A DNA stretch of 64,000 nucleotides, taken from positions 49,730 through 113,729 of the forward strand of contig NZ_JAOPKC010000008.1 in assembly GCF_025517535.1 (NCBI RefSeq), read 5' to 3'. Every line of letters starts with the position of its first letter. Positions within the stretch are counted from its first letter, which is position 1. This DNA is from Halapricum hydrolyticum (lineage in GTDB: Archaea; Halobacteriota; Halobacteria; Halobacteriales; Haloarculaceae). The translations under genes were made by a program, and so were the position numbers. This document shows, one piece after another, positions 9,943-18,195 of this stretch. The notes beneath the pieces were generated by a model. It was not told where the DNA came from, made no database searches, and saw nothing but the letters and a program-made list of their open reading frames with translations.

Positions 9943-11109
9943 ATGACCCCATCCCGACATCCATCGACGCCACGAGATGAGAACGGACACATCCGGCGGC
10001 GACGATTCCTTCTCACCGGCACTGCAGTCGGTACGACACTCCTGGCCGGCTGTTCGGGCGACACCGGCAACGGCGGAGCGAACAGCACCGACACGGGCGA
10101 CGGTGGGGCGACCGACGACTCCACACCCGGGGAGACGTCGACGAGCGACGCAGAGAGCGACCCGAATGTCGGGACGTTCCGACTGCTCATCAGCGATCGG
10201 CCGGTCGCGATCGACGAGTTCGATTCGCTGGACGTCACCTTCGACCGAGCGCGGGTGTTCCAGAGCGGTAAGCAGGACGGAGACTCGGACGACGGGGAAA
10301 CCGAAGTCGACGGAGCTGAGACGGAAACCGAGGCTGAAGTCGACGAGAACGAGACGGAGACCGAGACCGAAACAGAGACTGAACGCGACGAAAGCGAGAC
10401 GGGGACTGTGACGGAAATCAGCGAAGACGAGACGGGGACTGTGACGGAAATCATCGAAGACGAGACGGAGACTGTGACGGAAATCATCGAAGACGAGACG
10501 GAGACCGAAGCTGACGAGGACGACGGCAACGAGAACGGCGATCCGGACGACGAACGCGGGTTCTTCGTTCTCGATCTGGACGGCGCGACGGTCGATCTGA
10601 CGCAGGTCGTCGGTGACAAGGCGATGGGAGTCTTCGAAGACGACCTCCCGGCAGGGCGGTACTCGAAGATCGAGCTCCACGCGGCAGACGTCGAGGGGAT
10701 CGTCGACGGCGAATCGGTCTCGGTCAAGATACCAAGCGGCAAGCTCCAGATCGTCAAACCCTTCGAAGTTACCCCCGGAGAGACGCTCGAGTTCGTCTTT
10801 GACATTAACGTCGTCAAGAAGGGGAAGTCGGGCGGATACAATCTCCTGCCGGTGATCTCCGAGAGTGGCGTCGCCGGTAAAGACGTCGATGTCGAAGAGA
10901 TCGATCCGGACGAGAGAAGCGAAGACAGCGGACGAGACACGAGCGAGGATGGTGAAACGGACGCGGACGAAGGCGACGAGACCGACGCGGACGAGAGCGA
11001 CGAAACGGATTCGAGCGGAGAGGAAGGGACGAGCGGGGACGGCAACGAGACAACCGAGGCCGGAAGCAGCCAGGGAAGCCCGGGGAACGGGAATCCGGAC
11101 CAGGGGTGA
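9943..11109 (+). CDS. DUF4382 domain Tat lipoprotein
   Basis: Predicted membrane-anchored extracellular lipoprotein of 388 residues. The signal is RRRRFLLTGTAVGTTLLAGC, with a Tat arginine pair and an LAGC lipobox. A DUF4382 domain of unknown function runs from GTFRLLISDRPVAIDEFDSLDV to NLLPVISESGV, including GRYSKIELHAADVEG and the FDINVVKKG strand. It is split by a long acidic insertion after ARVFQSGK that contains three 11-residue tandem repeats of the type DETGTVTEIIE. The C-terminal tail is again Asp/Glu/Ser-rich. Its stop codon overlaps the start of a palindromic element. No operon partner; the next gene is convergent. Confidence 0.82.
   Translation: MTPSRHPSTPRDENGHIRRRRFLLTGTAVGTTLLAGCSGDTGNGGANSTDTGDGGATDDSTPGETSTSDAESDPNVGTFRLLISDRPVAIDEFDSLDVTFDRARVFQSGKQDGDSDDGETEVDGAETETEAEVDENETETETETETERDESETGTVTEISEDETGTVTEIIEDETETVTEIIEDETETEADEDDGNENGDPDDERGFFVLDLDGATVDLTQVVGDKAMGVFEDDLPAGRYSKIELHAADVEGIVDGESVSVKIPSGKLQIVKPFEVTPGETLEFVFDINVVKKGKSGGYNLLPVISESGVAGKDVDVEEIDPDERSEDSGRDTSEDGETDADEGDETDADESDETDSSGEEGTSGDGNETTEAGSSQGSPGNGNPDQG
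10393..10491 (+). repeat. Three in-frame 33-bp tandem repeats
   Basis: Units at 10393-10425, 10426-10458 and 10459-10491 are nearly identical and encode (S/D)ETGTVTEI(S/I)E-type blocks inside the DUF4382 protein. The unit length is a multiple of three, so copy-number changes keep the frame. Confidence 0.85.
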
Positions 11110-11175
11110 TACTGCCGGCTGTACGTTCGTGCAGATATTCGCCAGACAGCTTCGAAATGGGACAGTCAGCAGTAT
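11109..11175. repeat. Palindromic element with terminal inverted repeats (family B)
   Basis: 67 bp. The left end is ATACTGCCGGCTGTAC and the right end GACAGTCAGCAGTAT, which is its imperfect inverse. The internal strings GTTCGTgCAGATATTCGCC and TTCGAAATGG are shared with the 80-bp copy at 20380-20459. The element begins at the last base of the lipoprotein stop codon and lies between convergent genes. Confidence 0.7.
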
Positions 11176-11240
11176 GAGCCGAGAGGTCCGTCACAGCGAG
11201 ACGGACGGGACGGACTGCGCGCGTACCAGGCGAGCGTGGA

Positions 11241-12521
11241 CTATGCGCTTCTGACGTTCTCGCCCACGGGTTCGCCGAACAGTTCCTCGTGGCGGTTCTC
11301 GTAGACGACCGTCCCGCGGACCGTCGTGAGTTCGGGGAAGACCGCGTCCATGCCCTCGAAGGGCGTCCAGTCGCAGTTCGTGTGCGTCTCCTCGCCGCGG
11401 ATCGGCCGCGGGTCGTCGGGATCGACGAGCACGAGATCGGCGTCGAATCCCGCCTCGATCCGACCCTTGTTCGAGAGCCCGAAGACCGCTGCGGGGTTGG
11501 CGGCCGTCAGGTCGCGGATGCGCTCGTAGCTGAGATTCCCTTCGCGAGCCTCGTTCAACAGCAGCGGGAGCGCCGTCTCGACGCCTGGGACGCCGCTCGG
11601 GGCCTCCCAGATCGAGGCGTCCTTCTCCTCGCGTGTGTGCGGCGCGTGGTCGGTCGCGATCATGTCGACGGTGCCGTCGGCGACGCGCTCGAAGACCTTT
11701 CGGCGGCGGTTCTCCCGGCGGAGCGGCGGGTTCATCCGGCCGAACGTCCCCAATTCGGGGAGGTCGTTACGCGAGAGAAACAGGTGATGTGGCGTCACTT
11801 CGCAGGTCATTCCCGCGTCGGCCGCGATGTCGATCGCCTCGGGGGTGGAGGTGTGGGCGACGTGGATCCGCGCGTCGTGGTCGTTCGCGACGGTGCAGGC
11901 CCGGCGGACGGCGTCGATCTCGGCCTGCGGGGTGCGGTAGGCGCTCCAGGCGTCGGCGTCGTCGCGCTCGCGTGCGCTCTCGTTGAACCGTCTCGCGTCC
12001 TCCGCGTGGACGGTAACGGTCACGTCGCGCTCGCTCGCCCGCGAGACGGCGTCGGCGAACAGGTCGGCGTCGATCCCCATGTTCCCCGTCGAGTCAGCGA
12101 GAAAGACCTCCCCGAGCGCGAACAGCGGGCGAGCGAACAGTTCCTCCGGCTGCCACTCGTCGGTGACGCCGCCGTTGATCCCGAAATCGACCAGCGAGTC
12201 GGCAGCAAGCTCCGATTTGTGATCGAAGCGCTCGCCGTCGATCGTCGGCGGATCGGTGTTGGGCTGGTCGACGACCGTGGTCACCCCGCCGGCGGCAGCG
12301 CTCTTCGAGCCGCTCGCCCAGGTCTCCTTGTGGCTGTAGCCGGGCTGTCGAAAGTGCACGTGGACGTCGATCATTCCGGGCATGAGTCGCTTGCCCGAAG
12401 CGTCGATCGACCGTTCCTCGGCAGTGGTCGACAGCAGCTCCCCGATCTCGGCGATGGTCTCGCCCTCGATCCGGACGTCCCGGGTGCGGCCGTCCGGCAA
12501 CGTCGCGTCCGTGATGAGCAT
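11241..12521 (-). CDS. pyrC: Dihydroorotase
   Basis: Catalyses the reversible cyclisation of carbamoyl aspartate to dihydroorotate in pyrimidine synthesis. The 426-residue amidohydrolase has the metal-binding HVHFRQPG motif (His54, His56) after GKRLMPGMID, the GGVTTVVDQPNT segment, further histidine ligands in VTVHAED and IHVAHTST, and the DHAPHTREEKD motif. The C-terminal GRIEAGFDADLVLVD strand is typical of class I dihydroorotases and other cyclic amidohydrolases; allantoinase is the main alternative but the HFRQPG form fits dihydroorotase best. It is a single-gene unit converging on the DUF4382 gene. Confidence 0.9.
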   Translation of the reverse strand: MLITDATLPDGRTRDVRIEGETIAEIGELLSTTAEERSIDASGKRLMPGMIDVHVHFRQPGYSHKETWASGSKSAAAGGVTTVVDQPNTDPPTIDGERFDHKSELAADSLVDFGINGGVTDEWQPEELFARPLFALGEVFLADSTGNMGIDADLFADAVSRASERDVTVTVHAEDARRFNESARERDDADAWSAYRTPQAEIDAVRRACTVANDHDARIHVAHTSTPEAIDIAADAGMTCEVTPHHLFLSRNDLPELGTFGRMNPPLRRENRRRKVFERVADGTVDMIATDHAPHTREEKDASIWEAPSGVPGVETALPLLLNEAREGNLSYERIRDLTAANPAAVFGLSNKGRIEAGFDADLVLVDPDDPRPIRGEETHTNCDWTPFEGMDAVFPELTTVRGTVVYENRHEELFGEPVGENVRSA

Positions 12522-12601
12522 ACACCGGAATGGAGCGCGGGAGTGCCTAACGCTGACGGTCTATCACTCGCCGCGCGCGGCGATACCGTGGCCTGGCCCG
12601 A

Positions 12602-15289
12602 TCACCAGATGTCGCCGTCGTAGGCCGGTGCCTCGCCCTCGCCCTCGAAGGAGACGCTCCCCGCGTCGGCGTACTCAACGGTCAGCGTCCAGTCTTTCCC
12701 GCCCAGATCGTCGAGTTCGAGGATCTTCAACGCCGGGAGCGGTCCGGATTCGAGGTCGCCCTCGGTCGCAAGCGGGATCTCGCCGCGCTCGAACGTCGAG
12801 AGACGATAGGTGATGTCGGTCCGACCGTCGCCGTTCCAGAGCAGGATTCGCTCCGTCTCGGCGCTGTCCATGTGGGCCACGCCGACGTCACAGAGCGTCT
12901 CGACGATCGCGCGGGCCTGCTCGCCGGTCAGCCGCTCGCGGAAGTTACCGAGCCAATCCAGGTCGGCGCGCTCGCCCGCGACGAACGCGCTCGCGTAGTC
13001 ATCGAGTTTCGATTTCGAACGCGCCGGGAGTTCGAGATGGTGAAGCAGCTCCCGCACGCGATCGTGGCGGGGATCCTCGGCGACGACCACGTCGGCGTCG
13101 GGGGCCACAAGCCGCACCGTCACCGACGAGGTTGCGTCGTGTTCCGGGATCGTGACTTCCTGTGTCCGGGTCTCGGTGTCGTACTCGACGGAGCCGTCCG
13201 CACCCTCGATTTCGACCGCGAGATCCTCCCGGACACCGCGGACGCACAGTTCGAGGTCCCGCGTCGTCGGGACGTGTTCGGTCGCGTCCGTGGCGGCTTC
13301 GACGGTCAGCTCGACCTGTCCGGGCTCGTAGGACTGCCGAAGCGTCGTCGTCGCGTATTCGCCGTCGCGATAGGCCCGGCTCGTTCCGTCGTCCTCGTAG
13401 AGGTCGAAGGTGTTGTCCGCGCCGGGGAACGCGAGAACTCGCAGCGTCTCGGGTGCCTCGGTGTCGCCGAACGCGGGCTCGCCGTCCAGCGGGACGATCG
13501 CACCCGCTTTCGCGTAGACCGGCACGTCTGACAGATCACCGTAGCGGGCGTGCAGCCCGGCGCGGGACGGTCGCCCGGTGTCGAACTCGAACCACTCACC
13601 GTCGGGTAGCCAGACGGTCTGGCGAGCCAGGTTCGTCTCGTCGTCACGCTCGCGGACGTGCGGGACGACGACCAGTTCGCTGCCGAAGTAGTACTGCTGG
13701 GGGACGTGGTAGGCGAGTTCGATCTCGGGGTGGTGGTAGTACATCGGCCGGACCAGCGGGACCCCGCGGTCGTGGTTGCGCCAGGCCATCGTGTAGAGAT
13801 ACGGAATCAACGCGTGGCGCAGCCGCAGCGTCTCGCCCAGGGCCTCCCGGACCGTCGGCTCGAACGTCCAGGGCCGTTTGTCGATGTACTCGATGTTACC
13901 GGTGTGGATCCGGTTGATCGGACTGAACGCGCCGAACTGTGCCCAGCGGGCGTACAGTTCGCCGAAGCCGGTCGGCGTCCCGGTCCCGCCGAAGTGACCG
14001 CCGACGTCGTGGCTCCACCACCCGAAGTTGACGTTGCTGCCCGTCGCGGTGAGATACGGCTGGAAGGCAAGCGAGTCCCAGGAGACGTAGGCGTCACCCG
14101 AGAAGCCGACCGGATACCGGTGGCCGCCGAGGCCACCCCATCGCGAGAGGAGAAAGGGTCGCCGACCGTCCCGCGTCCGGTCGAGTGCGTGCAGGTGATT
14201 GAGCGCCCACAGCGGGTCCAGTCCCTCCATTTCAGGCGATTCCTCCCACTGCTGCCAGTCGATCCACCAGAAGTCCACGCCGTCCGCGTCGAGCGGGTTG
14301 ATCACGTGCTCGAAGTAGCCACGCAGGAACTGCGAGTCGCTGGCGTCGAACTCGACCGGCCGTTCGCTCGCCGGATCGATCCCCATGTGCTCGGCGATGT
14401 CGGGATAGGCGTCCTCGTGCGGGTAGACACCCTCTGCGGGGTGAATGTTGAGCGTCGTCCGCAGGCCTTCCTCGTGGAGCCAGTCGACGAATCCCTCGGG
14501 ATCGGGGAACAGCTCGCGGTTCCACGTCCAGCCCGTCCAGCCACCGTGGTACTCGTTGTCGGTGACGTGCCAGTCCATGTCGAGGACACACACCGACAGC
14601 GGCAGGTCCTCCTCGCGGAACCGGGTCATGAGGTCACGGAGCCGGTCGGCGCTGTAGTGTTCGTATCGGCTCCACCAGTTGCCCAGTGCCCACCGGGGGA
14701 CCATCGGCACGTCCCCGGAGACGGCAGTGAAATCTTCGAGCGCGCCGAGGTAGTCGTGGCCGTATCCGAAGAAGTAGATGTCCTCGTAGTTCTCGTGAGC
14801 GTCGCGCGGCGTCACCCAGCCGTCGTCCTCGAAGACGAGTCGGTCGGTATCGTCGAGCACCGTCCAGCCGTCGCCGCCGAGCAGCCCCGGTTCGAGGTCG
14901 GTGCTGCCTTCGACTCGGTCGAGCGTCCGGACCGTCCCGCCCATGTTAGCCAGGTCGTCGTCGCCGTAGTGCCAGACCGATCCCAGATCCCGGACGTGCG
15001 CGGACAGCGTCGACGGGGCGAACGGCTCGTTGGCCACGTACTCCAGGCGGATCGCTTCGGTCTGGATGACGAGCCGACCGTCCGTCCGAGAGATTTCGAA
15101 GTCCGGAACGGGCTGCTCGCGGTGCCAGAACACCTGACTCGGCCGGTCCTCGAACTCGCCGTCGGGATCGTATTCCGCGCGGACGAGTCTCGGTGTCAAC
15201 ACGGTGAACCGAAACCGGTCGCCGCTGACGATCGCCGCCTCGTCGGCCACGGGAGAAAACTCAGGAACGTGGTACGACGCGAGTGCCAT
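12602..15289 (-). CDS. GH31 glycoside hydrolase (copy 1)
   Basis: Alpha-glucosidase/alpha-xylosidase family enzyme of 895 residues. Order: N-terminal galactose-mutarotase-like beta domain (residues 1-190), the TIM barrel with PMVPRWALGNWWSRYE, LDMDWHVTDNEYHGGWTGWT, the FWWIDWQQW motif (candidate nucleophile Asp344) and GFSGD (candidate acid/base Asp399), then a beta-rich DUF5110-type region with YAKAGAIVPLDGEP. A further 150-residue C-terminal extension follows. There is no signal peptide, so it probably acts in the cytoplasm on imported oligosaccharides. ATG 15289 is chosen because the paralogue starts with the same SLADYHVPEFSPVADEA sequence. It lies 89 bases behind copy 2, same strand; the substrate is not determined. 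Confidence 0.88.
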   Translation of the reverse strand: MALASYHVPEFSPVADEAAIVSGDRFRFTVLTPRLVRAEYDPDGEFEDRPSQVFWHREQPVPDFEISRTDGRLVIQTEAIRLEYVANEPFAPSTLSAHVRDLGSVWHYGDDDLANMGGTVRTLDRVEGSTDLEPGLLGGDGWTVLDDTDRLVFEDDGWVTPRDAHENYEDIYFFGYGHDYLGALEDFTAVSGDVPMVPRWALGNWWSRYEHYSADRLRDLMTRFREEDLPLSVCVLDMDWHVTDNEYHGGWTGWTWNRELFPDPEGFVDWLHEEGLRTTLNIHPAEGVYPHEDAYPDIAEHMGIDPASERPVEFDASDSQFLRGYFEHVINPLDADGVDFWWIDWQQWEESPEMEGLDPLWALNHLHALDRTRDGRRPFLLSRWGGLGGHRYPVGFSGDAYVSWDSLAFQPYLTATGSNVNFGWWSHDVGGHFGGTGTPTGFGELYARWAQFGAFSPINRIHTGNIEYIDKRPWTFEPTVREALGETLRLRHALIPYLYTMAWRNHDRGVPLVRPMYYHHPEIELAYHVPQQYYFGSELVVVPHVRERDDETNLARQTVWLPDGEWFEFDTGRPSRAGLHARYGDLSDVPVYAKAGAIVPLDGEPAFGDTEAPETLRVLAFPGADNTFDLYEDDGTSRAYRDGEYATTTLRQSYEPGQVELTVEAATDATEHVPTTRDLELCVRGVREDLAVEIEGADGSVEYDTETRTQEVTIPEHDATSSVTVRLVAPDADVVVAEDPRHDRVRELLHHLELPARSKSKLDDYASAFVAGERADLDWLGNFRERLTGEQARAIVETLCDVGVAHMDSAETERILLWNGDGRTDITYRLSTFERGEIPLATEGDLESGPLPALKILELDDLGGKDWTLTVEYADAGSVSFEGEGEAPAYDGDIW

Positions 15290-15378
15290 ACCAACGACCT
15301 CCTCGGCGCGAGGGCAAAAGCGTACTGTCACGCGACCGCGCCGACCTGAGTTCATGCACGCAGTCGCACCGGCCCGTA

Positions 15379-18048
15379 TCAGATGTCGATCGTCGATTCG
15401 TCCCTGGTACCGTGGGAAACGGTCACGAAGGTGCCGTAGTTGAGGGAGAACCGCCAGTCGTACGCCTCCATTTTCGAGAGGGGGATCCAGTCGTACTCCG
15501 GAAGCGTTCCGTGTCGTGACTCGCCCTCACGGTTCGTCGGAACGCCACTGCGGTCGTACCGGACGAACTGGTGAGTGATGTCCGTCCGTCGGGAGTCGTT
15601 CCAGAAGAACAGTCGGTCGTCGCCCGCGTAGTCGATTCGCTCGGCGCCCGCATCGACCAGCGTCTCCGCGATCGCGCGCAACTGTCGATCGGAAAGCACC
15701 GCGGCGAAGTTCCCGAGCCAGTCGAGCGTGATGCGGTCGCCTCGCAGGAACGCCGCCGCGTGCTCCTCGAGCGGCGGTTTCGAGCCAGCAGGTATCGAGA
15801 AGTGCCGGAGCAGCGTTCGAACCTGGGGGAGCCGCCAGTCCGCGTCAGCACGCACGTTCGTGCCGTCGCCGTCGAGCGAGACGGACACTGCCTCGTCCGC
15901 GTCGATCCCGTCGACAGTCACGGTCAGCGTCGCCGTCTCGTCGTCGTAGGTCCGGGTGTACTCGGCACCGTCGACGGTCACGTCCAGGTCGTCCCGGACA
16001 CCGCGGAAACAGATCTCGTAGGTCCGACCGTCGGGCACGTGTCCGAGCTGGCCCTGGCTCTGTCCGATGTCGAAAAAGAGCCGGTCACCGTGCCACTCCT
16101 GTCTGAGTTCAGTCGTCGCGAAGTCCCCATCACGGGAGGCGCAGGTGACGCCGTCGTCCTCGTAGAGGTCGAAAGTGTTGTCCGCGCCGGGGAACGCGAG
16201 AACCCGCAGCGTCTCGGGTGCCTCGGTGTCGCCGAACGCGGGCTCGCCGTCCAGCGGGACGATCGCACCCGCTTTCGCGTAGACCGGCACGTCCGACAGA
16301 TCGCCGTAGCGGGTGTGAAAACCACCCTCGTATCGCTCGCCGGACGTGAAATCGTACCACTCGCCGTCGGGCAGCCAGACGGGACGACGCGAGAGGTGGG
16401 TGTCGTCGCCGCGTTCGCGGACGTGTGGAGCGGCGAGCAACTCGCTGCCGAAGTAGTACTGGTTGGGACGGTGGTAGGCGACGTCCGCTTCCGGATGATG
16501 ATAGTACAGCGGCTGGATCAGCGGCTCACTCCGGGCGTGGTTGCGCCGGACCATCGTGTAGAGATAGGGGATCAGTTCGTGTCGTCGGACGAGTGCGTCT
16601 TCGAGCGCGTCACCGACCTCGCCGTCGTACTGCCAGGGTCGCTTGTCGACGTACGGCATCTTCGAGGTGTGGATCCGGTTGATAGGACTGAACGCGCCGA
16701 ACTGCGTCCAGCGGGCGTACAGCTCGCCGAACTCGTGTGGGTCGCCCGTCCCACCGAAGTGGCCGCCGACGTCGTGGCTCCACCACCCGAACTGGACGTT
16801 CGAGGCCGAGCCGGTGAGGTACGGCTGGAAGGCAAGCGAGTCCCAGGAGACGATCGTGTCCCCGGAGAACCCGATCGGATACCGGTGATTGCCGACGTCC
16901 GCCCACCGCGAGAGAACGAAGGGTCGCCGACCGTCGCGAGTCCGATCGAGCGCGTGCAGGTGGTTCAGCGCCCACAGCGGATCCAGCCCCGCCATCTCGG
17001 GGGATTCGCGCCACTGCTGCCAGTCGATCCACCAGAAGTCCACGCCGTCTTCCTCCAGGGGGCCGATCACGTGCTCGAAGTAGCCGCGCAGGAACTGCGG
17101 GTCGCTGGCGTCGAACTCGACCGGCTTGCCCCTGCTGGGATCGATCCCCACGTGCTCGGCGATGTCAGGGTAGGCGTCTTCGTGAGAGTGGACGCCGTCG
17201 GCAGGGTGGATGTTGAGCGTCGACCGCAGACCCATCTCGTCGAGGCTCTCCAGAAAGCCCTCCGGTTCGGGAAACAGCTCGCGATTCCAGGTCCAGCCCG
17301 TCCAGCCGCTGTGATTCGAGTTGTCGACGACGTGCCAGTCCATGTCGAGGACACACACTGACAGCGGCACCTCCTCCTCGCGGAACTGCTCCATCAGTTC
17401 GCGGAGTTCGTCCTGAGAGTACTCCCAGTAGCGGCTCCACCAGTTGCCCAGCGCCCACCGCGGGATCATCGGGACGTCGCCCGCGATGTCGGTGTATGCC
17501 CGCAACGCGCCGAGATAGTCGTGGCCGAACCCGAAGAAGTACAGATCCTCGTAGTCCTCGTGGGCGTCGCGTGGGGTTACCCAGCCGTCCTCGAAGACGA
17601 GACGATCGGTGTCTTCGAGCACGGTCCAGCCATCACGGGAGAGCAATCCGGGTTCGAGGTCGGTCTGGCCGTCGACGCCGTCGAGCGTCCGCGTCGTCCC
17701 GCCGAGGTTGTCCTCGCTGTCGCCGTAGTGCCAGGTCGCCCCGAGCTCGGTTAGCGTGATCGCCAGCGATTCGCTCGTAAACCCGGCTCCGAGGTCGTAT
17801 CGCAGGTACAGGTGTTCGGTCTCGATCTCCAGCGTGCCGTCCGTGCGCGCGACCGAGAACTCGGGGACCGGCTGGTCGCGATACCAGATGGCCTGACTCG
17901 GCCGGTCCTCGAACTCGCCCCCGGGGTCGTGCTCCAGACGGATGAGTCGCGGCGCGAGCACGGTGAACCGACAGGAGTCGGTCTCGACGGTCGCCGCCTC
18001 GTCGGCCACGGGGGAGAACTCGGGAACGTGATAGTCTGCGAGGGACAT
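15379..18048 (-). CDS. GH31 glycoside hydrolase (copy 2)
   Basis: Paralogue of the downstream gene, 889 residues, with the same domain order: mutarotase-like domain, barrel with LDMDWHVVDNSNHSGWTGWT, FWWIDWQQW and GFSGD catalytic motifs, DUF5110-type beta region and C-terminal extension. The two proteins are similar throughout, and identical over about 45 residues around YAKAGAIVPLDGEPAFGDTE, where the DNA is also nearly identical. No signal peptide. ATG 18048 is supported by a TATA-like TATAAGTA (minus strand) 24-31 bases upstream, so it probably heads a two-gene unit. Substrate specificity may differ from copy 1, because the aglycone-side loops diverge. Confidence 0.88.
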   Translation of the reverse strand: MSLADYHVPEFSPVADEAATVETDSCRFTVLAPRLIRLEHDPGGEFEDRPSQAIWYRDQPVPEFSVARTDGTLEIETEHLYLRYDLGAGFTSESLAITLTELGATWHYGDSEDNLGGTTRTLDGVDGQTDLEPGLLSRDGWTVLEDTDRLVFEDGWVTPRDAHEDYEDLYFFGFGHDYLGALRAYTDIAGDVPMIPRWALGNWWSRYWEYSQDELRELMEQFREEEVPLSVCVLDMDWHVVDNSNHSGWTGWTWNRELFPEPEGFLESLDEMGLRSTLNIHPADGVHSHEDAYPDIAEHVGIDPSRGKPVEFDASDPQFLRGYFEHVIGPLEEDGVDFWWIDWQQWRESPEMAGLDPLWALNHLHALDRTRDGRRPFVLSRWADVGNHRYPIGFSGDTIVSWDSLAFQPYLTGSASNVQFGWWSHDVGGHFGGTGDPHEFGELYARWTQFGAFSPINRIHTSKMPYVDKRPWQYDGEVGDALEDALVRRHELIPYLYTMVRRNHARSEPLIQPLYYHHPEADVAYHRPNQYYFGSELLAAPHVRERGDDTHLSRRPVWLPDGEWYDFTSGERYEGGFHTRYGDLSDVPVYAKAGAIVPLDGEPAFGDTEAPETLRVLAFPGADNTFDLYEDDGVTCASRDGDFATTELRQEWHGDRLFFDIGQSQGQLGHVPDGRTYEICFRGVRDDLDVTVDGAEYTRTYDDETATLTVTVDGIDADEAVSVSLDGDGTNVRADADWRLPQVRTLLRHFSIPAGSKPPLEEHAAAFLRGDRITLDWLGNFAAVLSDRQLRAIAETLVDAGAERIDYAGDDRLFFWNDSRRTDITHQFVRYDRSGVPTNREGESRHGTLPEYDWIPLSKMEAYDWRFSLNYGTFVTVSHGTRDESTIDI

Positions 18049-18070
18049 GACTCGCCCGTCGGTTTCCTCG

Positions 18071-18080
18071 TGTATAAGTA
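18071..18080 (-). promoter_or_regulatory. TATA box of the GH31 pair
   Basis: TACTTATACA read on the minus strand, 23-32 bases before ATG 18048, consistent with a leaderless start. Confidence 0.45.
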
Positions 18081-18195
18081 TCACTCCAGGCAATCGTCGC
18101 CGCAACGTCCTGTCCCCGAACATTATAACCCGGTCGGACGTACGCCGTGACGTGTCTGGTGTGTACGGACGGCCGAAAATGCCGGGAACGGACCT

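Noticed and set aside
9943..10680. Ser/Val-rich minus-strand frames opposite the DUF4382 gene
   Set aside because: Low-complexity antisense of acidic repeats; the plus strand has a Tat lipobox signal and DUF4382 strands.
12602..15289. Secreted GH31 enzyme
   Set aside because: Neither GH31 protein has a signal peptide or Tat motif at the supported start.
13658..15349. 563-codon plus-strand frame opposite GH31 copy 1
   Set aside because: The minus strand carries the catalytic GH31 motifs; the plus frame is an antisense shadow. The same holds for 15571-17361.
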